Part shown: in pieces, positions 1-8,135 of the stretch
Layout of the letters: every line of letters starts with the position of its first letter
Numbering within the stretch: position 1 is the first letter of the stretch
Assembly (NCBI GenBank): GCA_045580775.1
Contig: JAZNOK010000128.1
Span: 1 to 25,591, forward strand
Reading direction: 5' to 3'
Length of the DNA stretch: 25,591 bases
From: JAZMZS01 sp045580775
GTDB taxonomy: Bacteria; Bacillota; Clostridia; Oscillospirales; CAG-272
Made by a program: the position numbers and the translations under genes
Notes under the pieces: generated by a model
Database searches by the model: none
What the model saw: the letters and a program-made list of their open reading frames with translations, nothing else
What the model was told of the DNA's origin: nothing

Positions 1-50
1 TATTCAAAAAAACGCCAAAAAATTTCGAGAATACAGAGAAGATGATTGAT

Positions 51-73
51 TTATGAAAGGTAACCCTTCATAA
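51..73 (-). other. Stem-loop spanning the stop codon of the regulator
   Basis: In the minus-strand RNA, UUAUGAAGGG-UUA-CCUUUCAUAA forms a 10-bp stem with one G-U pair and a triloop, and the UAA stop lies in the stem. No U-tract follows directly, so it is not a typical terminator. Bases 1-50 beyond it contain no gene that I can support. Confidence 0.35.
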
Positions 74-1160
74 GATCGGTCAATGCACCTCTTGAGTCCA
101 GCTTTGCAAAGTTGAGCAGCCGTTTTATTCTGTATTTTACAGTGTTTTCGGATACATGTAATTTGTCCGCGATATCAATGTACTTTTCTTTGTTGACAAG
201 AGACCGCATTATTTCAAGGTCTAATGAATCGCACTTTTCAAGCAGCCTCTCCGCTATCACTATTTCGTTTATATGTGGGTCTGCAAAAAAGCTGTTGTGA
301 GAGATTTCGGCATTTTCGGAATGTGCAGCCGAGCGTGTCATGTTCATTGGAATGTTTGCTGTGCTGTTTCTGATGTCTACTGTACACCCCAGCCGCATTG
401 CCAGGTTTGATATTAACTCCGAGCCCGCAAGCGTACGGTACATCTTGGCAGCCTGTATCCCGACGCTGCGGCAGTCGAGCAGAGCAAGTGTCAGCTCTGT
501 AGTGGTGCTCTTGGACAGGGAGGCATCTCCAAAGGAAGCGACAAATATGTCATCCGGGACCTTAATACCGTTAGATTTCAGCATTTGCAGAAGTATTACG
601 GTAGACACATCGTTGGTACCGATTACCGCATCATAGTCTGAGCATACCGAGATGAATGACTCACAGGTGTTGCGAGTCATTCCGCGAAAATAGAAAATGT
701 CCTTCTGATCGAATCTTTTACCGTTTTTGTCAGAGTATGAAAGAAATGCTTCGGTCTTTATTTTGTCTGAAGGAGATTCCAGGCTGACAGCAAACAACGC
801 TACGCGGTTTCTGTGGCAGGAGGCAAAGTAGTCCAGAAGATCCGTGATCGCCTTTTTATAGTCCATCAGCACATAGCCTGTTGCGGCTATGTCGTCGGAC
901 GAGTCATAGCCTATGACTATTGGCTTTATATGGATGTCAGAGAGAAGAGAACAAATACTCTTTGTCCAGTTGTAAGTACCGCAAATGACTATAGCTGTAC
1001 CGACTGTGGATAGTTCGCTTGGAAAAGCAGAGCTGTCAAGACCGCATTCGATGGCAACCATATCGTCTCCCTTGCGTTTTGCTTCGTCCTTTATTCCCTT
1101 TATATATTGATCTATCCAGTGTGTTGAGCTGCCTTCTTGGTAAAATGCATATATAGTCAT
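51..1160 (-). CDS. Transcriptional regulator: periplasmic-binding-protein-like sensor with C-terminal HTH
   Basis: The protein has 369 aa. Residues 1 to about 275 resemble the LacI/GalR-type ligand-binding fold (Peripla_BP_3), with the late motif VPDDIFVASFGD (about 201-212) typical of that family. The HTH is at the C terminus (about 325-360: YIDIADKLHVSENTVKYRI), not at the N terminus as in LacI proteins, and it looks like a LuxR/sigma-region-4 type helix-turn-helix. The start is ATG with GGAGG (CGGAGGATGCC) just upstream on the minus strand. It is transcribed divergently from the DUF5107-TPR gene, with a consensus promoter at 1205-1233. By inference it senses a sugar or oligosaccharide and controls the divergent gene and possibly itself. 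There is no signal peptide, so it is cytoplasmic. The ligand cannot be told from sequence. Confidence 0.8.
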   Translation of the reverse strand: MTIYAFYQEGSSTHWIDQYIKGIKDEAKRKGDDMVAIECGLDSSAFPSELSTVGTAIVICGTYNWTKSICSLLSDIHIKPIVIGYDSSDDIAATGYVLMDYKKAITDLLDYFASCHRNRVALFAVSLESPSDKIKTEAFLSYSDKNGKRFDQKDIFYFRGMTRNTCESFISVCSDYDAVIGTNDVSTVILLQMLKSNGIKVPDDIFVASFGDASLSKSTTTELTLALLDCRSVGIQAAKMYRTLAGSELISNLAMRLGCTVDIRNSTANIPMNMTRSAAHSENAEISHNSFFADPHINEIVIAERLLEKCDSLDLEIMRSLVNKEKYIDIADKLHVSENTVKYRIKRLLNFAKLDSRGALTDLMKGYLS

Positions 1161-1204
1161 GGCATCCTCCGCGTTTTTTGGTGCATTTTGCGAAATGGTA
1201 TAAT

Positions 1205-1233
1205 ATTATACATCATAGAAATACGTTTGTCAA
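1205..1233 (-). promoter_or_regulatory. Consensus sigma-A promoter of the regulator gene
   Basis: On the minus strand the sequence reads TTGACA (1228-1233), a 17-bp spacer, then TATAAT (1205-1210): a perfect match at both boxes with ideal spacing. It lies about 45 bp upstream of the regulator start codon. Confidence 0.85.
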
Positions 1234-1239
1234 GACAAA
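1226..1239. promoter_or_regulatory. Candidate operator, inverted repeat TTTGTC-AA-GACAAA
   Basis: A perfect 6-bp inverted repeat with a 2-bp spacer overlaps the -35 box of the regulator promoter. It sits between the two divergent promoters. A similar half-site TTTGAC occurs at 1265-1270, near the -35 of the DUF5107 gene. It could be an autoregulatory site; this is inferred from position only. Confidence 0.45.
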
Positions 1240-1270
1240 TTAAAAAGTTGCAAAAAAAATATACTTTGAC

Positions 1271-1299
1271 TTGATAGACGGTGATTTTTGTTATATAAT
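1271..1299 (+). promoter_or_regulatory. Sigma-A promoter of the DUF5107-TPR gene
   Basis: TTGATA (1271-1276), a 17-bp spacer, and TATAAT (1294-1299). The expected transcript start is near 1306, giving a leader of about 45 nt with no obvious riboswitch fold. Confidence 0.75.
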
Positions 1300-1350
1300 G
1301 AAGTTGTAAAATAATTTCAAAATATCACAATAATTACGGAGAAGATGAAA

Positions 1351-4300
1351 ATGGCTAAGAAAACAGTCACAGAATTCACGCCCCTCACCATCCCGACGTA
1401 TCAGCCCGGGGCTCCCGAGTCTCTTCCTATGTTTTTTGAGAAGAAGCCGTATCAGGGAGCAAGCGGACATCTGTATCCCGTCCCTTTCACAACGAAGATA
1501 AGCGACGAAAAGACCGATGTCACCTACAATGCGGCAGTTTTGGAGAATGAGTATATCAGAGTGGAGGTTCTGCCCGAGATAGGCGGAAAGATCCAGAGAG
1601 CTCTCGACAAAACATCCAACTACGACTTTGTTTATCACAATGAGGTGATCAAGCCTGCAATGGTCGGACTCGCAGGTCCTTGGGTATCCGGTGGTATTGA
1701 GTTCAACTGGCCTCAGCATCACCGTCCTACCACCTATATGCCTCTGGAAGCTACCATAACAGAGGATGCGGACGGCGAAAAGACCGTTTGGGTAGGTGAG
1801 GTAGATCCTCTTTACAGAATGAAGGGAATGGCAGGAATCACTGTTCCCAGCGGCAGAAGCTATGTTCAGGCAAAGGTGCAGGTGTACAACCGCACACCTT
1901 TCCCTCAGCCTATCATGTGGTGGGCTAATCTCGCAGTTGAGATAAACAAGGATTACAGAGTCGTGTTCCCGCCTGATGTAGAGTGGGTCAACGACCATGA
2001 CCGCAGAGCTATTCTTGAGTGGCCGATAGCAAAGGGCGTATACCACACCGCTCGTCCTTTTGACTTTGGTGACGGAACGGATATCCATGACGTAAGTGCT
2101 GTCAGAGTTCCTTCCTCATACCTTATTTCCAAGGGTCAGTGCGATATGGACTTTGTAGCGGGATACGATGAGGGCAAGCAGGCGGGCGTAGTTACCGTAG
2201 CTGACCATCACATCTCCCCCGGTAAGAAGATGTGGCACTGGGGAAATCACCCCTTCGGTGATAAGTGGTGTGCCAACCTTACCGATAACGGATCCAAGTA
2301 CATAGAGCTGATGACAGGTGTCTATACCGATAACCAGCCTGACTTTACCTGGGTAATGCCCTATGAGACAAGAACATTCGATCAGTACTGGTATCCTGTA
2401 AAGAACATAGGAGAAGTAAAGAACGCGACGATAGATGCAGCCGTAAACTGTGAGATGAGAGATGGCAAGCTGTATCTCGGATATTATGCAACCGGCGTTT
2501 TTGAAGGATGCAAGATCGTTGTCAAGGAAGGCAACAAGGTAATATTCGAGGATACATGCGATCTTTCTCCCGAGAATACATACGAAAAGTACATTGATGC
2601 AAATGTCGATTACGACAAGATCAGTGCGACTCTTACATCTGCAGACGGAAAGCTGCTTGTAGGACACAAGCCCTATATCAGAGGAAACAAGAAACCTATC
2701 GCTCCCAGAAAGCCCGCACTTCCTCCCGAGCAGATCGAAACTATCGAGGAGCTTGTCATCAACGGACAGCACCTCACACAGTACAGACACTTTGCGTATG
2801 AGCCGACTGACTATTTCGAAGAGGCTCTTCGCCGCGATCCCGGAGATTCACGCTCCAACACCGCAATGGGTAACTATTATCTTGCCAGAGGTGAGTTTGA
2901 GTGTGCAATTGAGTATTATGACAAGGCGATCGCCCGTCTTACTCTCAGAAACGACAACCCTGCCGACACAGAAGCCCTCTACCATAAGGGACTTGCACTC
3001 AGATATCTCGGCAGACTTGATGAAGCGTACGATACACTTTACAGAAGTGCATGGCAGTATAACTATATGTCAGGTGCATACTATGCACTTGCATGCATTG
3101 ACTGCATAAGAGGAGATTACGACATCGCTCTTGAGCATCTCGAGACTTCTCTCTCGGTAAATGTAAAGAACCTCAACGCCCTCAAGCTCAAATGGGCTAT
3201 CACCCGCGATGCTGATGTACAGGCACAGATAGACGCACTTGACCCGCTCTTTGAGGTTCAGTGCGACAAGCATGAGTATTACATAGACCGTGCTGTAGAT
3301 TATATGAATGCAGGATTTGTTGATCTGGCAATAGCAGAGCTCGAAAAGGCTGACAAGACAAAGCCCACGGTGCTCTACTATCTCGCATATCTCAAGGGAG
3401 ACCGTTCGCTTGTAGATGAGGCTGACGCTCAGTCTTGGAAGTGCTGTTTCCCTGCACGTCTCGATGACATAGCAGTTCTCAAGTGGGCAGGCACACCCAA
3501 GGCGGATTACTATCTCGGATGCCTCTACTATGACCGCCGCCGCTATGACTGTGCTATCTCCAGATGGACAAGTGCTATCCGCGGCATTCCTACCTTTGGT
3601 CCTGCATACCGCAACCTTGGTATTGCATATATGGACAAGAAGCATGACCTCACCGGTGCCAAGCTCATGATGGAGAAGGCAGTTGAGCTTATGCCTGATG
3701 ATACACGTGCATTCTATGAGCTCGTTCAGCTCTACAAGAACGGCAACCTTTCGCTTGAGCAGAGACTTGCCCTTCACGATGCACACCCCGAGCTTACAGC
3801 TCAGCGTGATGACTGCACTCTTGACAAGTCAATCCTTTATACTGAGCTTGGTCAGTACGACGATGCAAAGAATATCCTCCTCGGACACCGTTTCCATACA
3901 TACGAGGGAGGAGAGGGTAATCTTACACGTCACCATGCATGGCTTCAGGCTCTCCGTGGATTCAAGGCACTTGAGGACGGAGATGCAGCACGTGCACTTG
4001 CTGAGTTTGAGGCAGGTTATACATTCCCGCTCTGTTACGGTGAAGAGAAGAACTACTTCGCTCAGGAGTCACATCTTAACTACGGTATGGCTCAGGCGTA
4101 TGAGATGCTCGGAGACAGTGATAACGCAGCTAAGTATTACGCTCTTGCCTGCGTTGAGACCTCTGCACCCACTGAGATCAGCTACTTTAGAGCACTTGCT
4201 CTTTACAAGGTAGGCAGGATCAACGAGGGTAGAGAGCTCCTTTGCCAGATGATAGATCTCGGAGAGACTACGATAAAGAACAAGGATATTCCTGCATACT

Positions 4301-4497
4301 ACGGAGTTGGTTCTCCCACGCCTATGCCTTTTGAGTATAACTTCGACGAGAGAAATACTGTAAAGGGCAAGCTTCTGATCGCATTCGGCAAGCTTGGACT
4401 TGGCTTTACGAGAGAAGCAAAGGAGATCGTCGAGCAGATCAAGAAACTCGACAGAACAAACTTCGGTGCTTACGCATTCAGCGTTTTTTGTAAGTAA
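1351..4497 (+). CDS. DUF5107 domain protein with C-terminal TPR repeats
   Basis: The open frame begins at ATG 1345, but the ribosome site ACGGAGAA (1336-1343) is only about 2-3 nt from that codon and about 8 nt from ATG 1351. I therefore choose 1351 (MAKKTVTEF), giving 1048 aa. The first ~380 residues match the DUF5107 family, a beta-rich domain related to the galactose-mutarotase-like fold; diagnostic stretches are RVEVLPEIGGKIQ (~70-82) and GGIEFNWPQHHRP (~114-126). From about residue 500 to the end there are many TPR helices, for example AMGNYYLARGEFECAIEYY and YRNLGIAYMDKKHDLTGAK. There is no signal peptide or membrane segment, so it is cytoplasmic. It is probably monocistronic, with its own promoter and a strong downstream hairpin. 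Function is unproven. The neighbourhood suggests a role in carbohydrate use, either as a glycoside-processing enzyme or as a sugar-sensing scaffold. Confidence 0.85.
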   Translation: MAKKTVTEFTPLTIPTYQPGAPESLPMFFEKKPYQGASGHLYPVPFTTKISDEKTDVTYNAAVLENEYIRVEVLPEIGGKIQRALDKTSNYDFVYHNEVIKPAMVGLAGPWVSGGIEFNWPQHHRPTTYMPLEATITEDADGEKTVWVGEVDPLYRMKGMAGITVPSGRSYVQAKVQVYNRTPFPQPIMWWANLAVEINKDYRVVFPPDVEWVNDHDRRAILEWPIAKGVYHTARPFDFGDGTDIHDVSAVRVPSSYLISKGQCDMDFVAGYDEGKQAGVVTVADHHISPGKKMWHWGNHPFGDKWCANLTDNGSKYIELMTGVYTDNQPDFTWVMPYETRTFDQYWYPVKNIGEVKNATIDAAVNCEMRDGKLYLGYYATGVFEGCKIVVKEGNKVIFEDTCDLSPENTYEKYIDANVDYDKISATLTSADGKLLVGHKPYIRGNKKPIAPRKPALPPEQIETIEELVINGQHLTQYRHFAYEPTDYFEEALRRDPGDSRSNTAMGNYYLARGEFECAIEYYDKAIARLTLRNDNPADTEALYHKGLALRYLGRLDEAYDTLYRSAWQYNYMSGAYYALACIDCIRGDYDIALEHLETSLSVNVKNLNALKLKWAITRDADVQAQIDALDPLFEVQCDKHEYYIDRAVDYMNAGFVDLAIAELEKADKTKPTVLYYLAYLKGDRSLVDEADAQSWKCCFPARLDDIAVLKWAGTPKADYYLGCLYYDRRRYDCAISRWTSAIRGIPTFGPAYRNLGIAYMDKKHDLTGAKLMMEKAVELMPDDTRAFYELVQLYKNGNLSLEQRLALHDAHPELTAQRDDCTLDKSILYTELGQYDDAKNILLGHRFHTYEGGEGNLTRHHAWLQALRGFKALEDGDAARALAEFEAGYTFPLCYGEEKNYFAQESHLNYGMAQAYEMLGDSDNAAKYYALACVETSAPTEISYFRALALYKVGRINEGRELLCQMIDLGETTIKNKDIPAYYGVGSPTPMPFEYNFDERNTVKGKLLIAFGKLGLGFTREAKEIVEQIKKLDRTNFGAYAFSVFCK

Positions 4498-4509
4498 ATA
4501 ACAGCCAAA

Positions 4510-4551
4510 CACTTTTACCCTTACTGCGATTTTCGCGGTAAGGGAAAAGTG
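4510..4551 (+). terminator. Strong hairpin after the DUF5107-TPR gene
   Basis: The arms CACTTTT(A)CCCTTACTGCG and CGCGGTAAGGGAAAAGTG pair over about 18 bp, with one bulged A, one G-T wobble and an ATTTT loop. The hairpin begins 12 nt after the stop codon. The following sequence is only moderately T-rich (CTATTTAG, then T6 at 4565-4570). Confidence 0.7.
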
Positions 4552-4567
4552 CTATTTAGAAACGTTT

Positions 4568-4586
4568 TTTGTGGAATTTTCACAAA
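4568..4586. promoter_or_regulatory. Dyad TTTGTG-N7-CACAAA
   Basis: A perfect 6-bp inverted repeat with a 7-bp spacer lies upstream of the GH93-like operon. It has the same arm core (TGTG/CACA) and the same spacing as dyads over the -10 boxes of both AraC cassettes. It is a candidate binding site of a shared regulator; evidence is by pattern only. Confidence 0.35.
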
Positions 4587-4593
4587 TCACACA

Positions 4594-4649
4594 AAAAGCA
4601 ATTGTGATTATTGCAAAATGTTATGTGCATTGTGCATATAATTGCTTTT
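4594..4649. repeat. Long-range inverted repeat AAAAGCAATT / AATTGCTTTT
   Basis: Perfect 10-bp arms at 4594-4603 and 4640-4649 are separated by 36 bp. The right arm overlaps a TATAAT-like -10 box (4637-4642). It may be a looped operator or an RNA structure ahead of the operon. Confidence 0.4.
4611..4642 (+). promoter_or_regulatory. Possible promoter of the GH93-like/solute-binding operon
   Basis: TATAAT at 4637-4642 is preceded by a weak TTGCAA (4611-4616) with a long spacer of 20 bp. The -10 box is clear and the -35 is poor, so an activator may be needed. Confidence 0.35.
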
Positions 4650-4664
4650 AAAAACACAGCGAAA

Positions 4665-4681
4665 CGCACATTTGATGTGCG
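4665..4681 (+). promoter_or_regulatory. Leader hairpin CGCACAT-TTG-ATGTGCG
   Basis: A perfect 7-bp stem with a triloop ends about 10 nt before the GAGGGGGG ribosome site of the next gene. It may affect translation or RNA stability. Confidence 0.4.
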
Positions 4682-4704
4682 AAATGATCGTGAGGGGGGA
4701 TCAC

Positions 4705-6558
4705 ATGAACAAAAAGAGATTGTTTTGTGTGTCACTTGCTCTGGTTTCTGCTCTGGCACTGTTTTCGTGTGCTCAGACTTCAGAGAATGTGACTACAGAC
4801 ACATCGGCTGATACTACACCCGATACTACACAGACAGAGACTGTCGGCGGGATAACCTATGGGGATGTGCATATCAGTTCTATTTCCGAGCTTAACTGTG
4901 AAGCACAAACGGACTCACATGCGAATGCTGTTGGAAAAGCAACTTTTGAAGCGAACTTCCGTGAGTTTGTAGAGGTGCACAGAAAGCATCTTGGCACCAC
5001 GACACCGTATTATCCCAGACTAAAGCAGACAGCCGACGGCGGTTATATTCTCTTTTATAACACCGGAGAGACCGGTCCGTCTGTCAAGTACATTACCAGT
5101 ACCGATCTTGTGAACTGGAGTGATTCTCAGTTTTTGTTCGAGCAAACATCTACCACCCAATATGCGACCTGCGATGCGGTAGTACTTGAGGGCGGAGATA
5201 TTCTCGCGGTAGCCTCTTTCAGACCGAAATCGTGGGGCTCTTATACCAGCGAAATGGACAAGAGCGGCCTTGTACTCAGACGTTCTACGGACGGAGGAAA
5301 GACCTGGTCGGATATGCAGACGATCTATCTCGGTATGAACTGGGAGCCTTATATCATGCAGCTGTCAAGCGGCGAGGTGCAGGTATACTTTACCCATACA
5401 GCACCTTACACTTATCTGTACGGGTATAATGAAACTATACGTTCATCCGGCTCTGCGATCATCCGTTCATTTGACAACGGAAAGACCTGGACTCCTAATG
5501 TAACCTCGGCACCGTATGCGGCTGACAGAGTAATGCAAACATACATCGGTATGCAACAGGGACATAAGTTCTTCAACGATCAGATGCCTGTTGCGACACA
5601 ATTGCACAACGGCAATATCATGCTTGCATGTGAGACTCTCGACCTGCAAAAGCAGTTCCGCATCAGCGTCGGTATTTCCTACGATAACTGGAAGACCCCT
5701 CTCGGTATAGAGGAGGAAGGACCGTCGGATAAGTTCGTGACTAAAACACACGGCTCAGGTCCGTACACGGCTCAAATGGAGAGCGGCGAGACTCTCATTT
5801 CTTACAACGGTAACGGAATGCACCTTCTCATAGGTGATTGCAACGGCAAGAATTTTTCTGAAGCGATCAAACCCTTTGATGGACTGGCGAAGACCTACTG
5901 GGGCTCACTTGAGGTTGTCGGAACGCACAAGGTTATGTCCGTTCACGATGATGACTCTAAGGTAGGCAACATCGAAGTCAGACGCATAACATACGGAAGC
6001 TTGTATTTGAATCACGATCTTGCATCAGATAAGCACGCAGTAACACTTGACGGCAATTCCGCTGAGTGGAAGGACAATACGGATGCTGTGTTTGTAGGTT
6101 CTGTATCTCAGGCACAGGCGTCGGTACGTTTTACCGAAGATGATGAGAATATCTACATTCTTGTAGAAAGGCTCGATCAGTATTTGGACGAGGTTAAGGA
6201 CAGCGTGTCCGTCTTTGTTGCATCCGAGGGCGGAGAGGAGTATTACAAGGTCGTTATTAATGCAAAAGGCATCAGCAATGTCCAGAAATTCGTAAACAAG
6301 CGTCCGTCAGATCATACAGGTGACTTTGAGGCTAAGGTGATTTGTGTAGGCACGGTAGGTAACGATGATGATACTGATACCGGATATTCGGCTGAGATAA
6401 GATTAAAAAAGGCTGATCTCGGAATTACTACCGAAAAAGGACTGCGTACAACACTGTTGCTGTCTAACAAGGACGTCAGGACCGAGTCAGACTCAGACAA
6501 TATTCTCGGACATAATATGACCGACATGAGCACCTGGCAATATGTAAGCTTTAAATAA
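4705..6558 (+). CDS. Sialidase-fold lipoprotein, GH93-like (exo-arabinanase-like), with CBM9-like C-terminal domain
   Basis: The frame is open from 4642, but GAGGGGGG (4693-4699) and a clean signal peptide place the start at ATG 4705 (617 aa). The lipobox ALFSC puts the lipidated Cys at 22; a Thr/Asp-rich linker follows. Residues ~60-430 form a BNR/Asp-box propeller, with Asp boxes STDGGKTW (194-201) and SFDNGKTW (255-262). The motifs WEPYIM (Glu214) and ACET (Glu310) resemble the catalytic Glu pair of GH93 exo-1,5-alpha-L-arabinanases, and no FRIP motif of true sialidases is seen. Residues ~433-617 resemble CBM9 (VTLDGNSAEWKD, YILVERLDQYL). It would be anchored on the outer face of the membrane. 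It heads an operon with two solute-binding proteins. The GH93 assignment is my inference from short motifs and context; 'sialidase-like protein' is the safe name. Confidence 0.75.
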   Translation: MNKKRLFCVSLALVSALALFSCAQTSENVTTDTSADTTPDTTQTETVGGITYGDVHISSISELNCEAQTDSHANAVGKATFEANFREFVEVHRKHLGTTTPYYPRLKQTADGGYILFYNTGETGPSVKYITSTDLVNWSDSQFLFEQTSTTQYATCDAVVLEGGDILAVASFRPKSWGSYTSEMDKSGLVLRRSTDGGKTWSDMQTIYLGMNWEPYIMQLSSGEVQVYFTHTAPYTYLYGYNETIRSSGSAIIRSFDNGKTWTPNVTSAPYAADRVMQTYIGMQQGHKFFNDQMPVATQLHNGNIMLACETLDLQKQFRISVGISYDNWKTPLGIEEEGPSDKFVTKTHGSGPYTAQMESGETLISYNGNGMHLLIGDCNGKNFSEAIKPFDGLAKTYWGSLEVVGTHKVMSVHDDDSKVGNIEVRRITYGSLYLNHDLASDKHAVTLDGNSAEWKDNTDAVFVGSVSQAQASVRFTEDDENIYILVERLDQYLDEVKDSVSVFVASEGGEEYYKVVINAKGISNVQKFVNKRPSDHTGDFEAKVICVGTVGNDDDTDTGYSAEIRLKKADLGITTEKGLRTTLLLSNKDVRTESDSDNILGHNMTDMSTWQYVSFK

Positions 6559-6581
6559 TTATTTAAAATAGAAATATTTTA
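6550..6581 (+). repeat. AT-rich palindromes at the stop of the GH93-like gene
   Basis: TTTAAATAATTATTTAAA (6550-6567) is a perfect 18-bp palindrome that includes the TAA stop. It is followed by the small hairpin TAAAATA-GAAA-TATTTTA (6564-6581). Both are AT-only and weak as terminators. They could be processing sites that set the ratio of enzyme to binding-protein mRNA. Confidence 0.35.
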
Positions 6582-6601
6582 GATACTAAAAGGAGAACAA
6601 A

Positions 6602-8119
6602 ATGAAAAAAAGAGTATTAGCAATGCTGTTGATGACAGTGATGGTCGTTACCTTGCTTGTTTCATGCAAAGGAAACGAAACTGTACAGACCGGCGATGGC
6701 ACTACCGAGGACACTTCGGCATCCGAGCCTGCAGACACTTCAAAGGAAACACCTGAGCTTTCGGGGCAGAAGTATGACGGCTCAAAGTATACCGTGCTTG
6801 TAGCTAACAGCGGTATAGGTTCTATGAATGACTTTTCTGATGAAAACAAGAACAACTATCAGAGAGTTGCAAGTGCAAACTACAAAAAGATCACAACCAT
6901 TGAAGAACTCTACGATATCGACATAGAGGATATTCAGGAGTTTGGTGCTTCCGGCGGAGGCGGCGGCGGATATCAGAAGGTAACGCAGGACTTTGCGTCC
7001 GGACTTTCCTCTTATCACACCTGCATGCTCGGAACATACGATGCAGCTCAGCTTGCAATAGAGGGATTTCTCTATGATCTTAACGCTCTGGATTATGTGG
7101 ATCTTTCATGCAAATGGTGGGATCAGGATGCAAACAAAGACCTTGCTATCCATGGAAAAATGTTCTACACCACAGGCGATATCAGCACGGTAGATAACCT
7201 TGCTACACATATAATCCTGTTTAACAAGAAACTCGCAACCCAGAACAATATAACAGACCTTTATTCGAGTGTTACCGAGGGTAAATGGACTGTAGAAAAG
7301 TTCCTTTCCTACATCAAGATCGTTTCTGATGACGTAAACGGTGATGACGTAATGAACGAAAATGACCAGTACGGACTTCTTACATGGAATGACGTTATGC
7401 AGGCATCGCTTTGCGGTTCAAGAGTCAGAATAGCACAGACAAATGCAAACGGTGAGATAGAGCTGACTCTCTACACTGACAAGACCCTCTCGCTCATAGA
7501 TTCTCTGAGCGGAGTGTTCAATGACGGTAACACCGTATACAACTATACCACTAGAAACAGCACCTCGACTCAGCCTTCATCTACATACGATAAAGAGCGT
7601 GATGCTATGTTCAACGAGGACAGAGCACTGTTCTATGCTACTACCTGCAATACTATACCTCGTCACAGAGATTCTCAGACACTTGACTTCGGTATTCTTC
7701 CTTATCCTAAATACGATGAGCAGCAGGAGAGCTACGGTTCGTATGTCGGAGCATCCTACTCCGGTATGATATGCGTTGAGAGCACCATAGAGGATAAGTC
7801 TTATGTAGGTACGGTACTTGAGTCACTCGCTTACGAGGGAATGGTACAGACTACACCTGTATACTATGAATATCTGCTCAAGGGACAGTTCATAAGAGAT
7901 GATGAGAGCGGAGACATGCTTGATATCATATTCAACCAGAGATGTTTTGACCTTGGTATCTACTACAAGATTCCTACAGCATCTCCCTATACAGCAAACC
8001 TTACTTCTATAATCGCACAGCGTGAGTCCGGTACTTTTGTCGGCAGATACGAGGCAGCTCTTGATGCTGCAAAGAAGGATGTAGCTGATTTCAACGACAA
8101 GATATATAAATTCTCTTAA
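6602..8119 (+). CDS. Extracellular solute-binding lipoprotein (ABC sugar importer), copy 1
   Basis: The protein has 505 aa, with AAAGGAG before the ATG. The signal peptide ends in lipobox LLVSC (Cys22), followed by an acidic Ser/Thr linker. It resembles family-1 type solute-binding proteins for oligosaccharides. Features shared with the other copies are a Gly-rich loop (GASGGGGGGYQ, ~115-125), WWDQ (172-175), FYTTGDIS (188-195), a calcium-loop-like stretch DVNGDDVMNEND (244-255), GILPYPKYD (364-372) and IRDDES (431-436). It should capture sugars at the outer membrane face and hand them to permeases, but no permease or ATPase gene lies in this window. It is 43 nt downstream of the GH93-like gene and 16 nt upstream of its paralogue, so it is probably co-transcribed. 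The substrate is inferred as arabino-oligosaccharides from context only. Confidence 0.85.
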   Translation: MKKRVLAMLLMTVMVVTLLVSCKGNETVQTGDGTTEDTSASEPADTSKETPELSGQKYDGSKYTVLVANSGIGSMNDFSDENKNNYQRVASANYKKITTIEELYDIDIEDIQEFGASGGGGGGYQKVTQDFASGLSSYHTCMLGTYDAAQLAIEGFLYDLNALDYVDLSCKWWDQDANKDLAIHGKMFYTTGDISTVDNLATHIILFNKKLATQNNITDLYSSVTEGKWTVEKFLSYIKIVSDDVNGDDVMNENDQYGLLTWNDVMQASLCGSRVRIAQTNANGEIELTLYTDKTLSLIDSLSGVFNDGNTVYNYTTRNSTSTQPSSTYDKERDAMFNEDRALFYATTCNTIPRHRDSQTLDFGILPYPKYDEQQESYGSYVGASYSGMICVESTIEDKSYVGTVLESLAYEGMVQTTPVYYEYLLKGQFIRDDESGDMLDIIFNQRCFDLGIYYKIPTASPYTANLTSIIAQRESGTFVGRYEAALDAAKKDVADFNDKIYKFS

Positions 8120-8135
8120 ATAAGGAGACATGTTT

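Noticed and set aside
2116..3786. Long open frames on the minus strand opposite the DUF5107-TPR gene
   Set aside because: They lie wholly inside a well-supported gene, lack ribosome sites, and their Cys/Leu/Ile-rich translations look like antisense of the codon pattern.
4705..6558. Annotation as a true sialidase (GH33)
   Set aside because: Asp boxes show only the propeller fold. The FRIP motif expected in bacterial sialidases is not visible, while the Glu pair pattern and context fit GH93 better.
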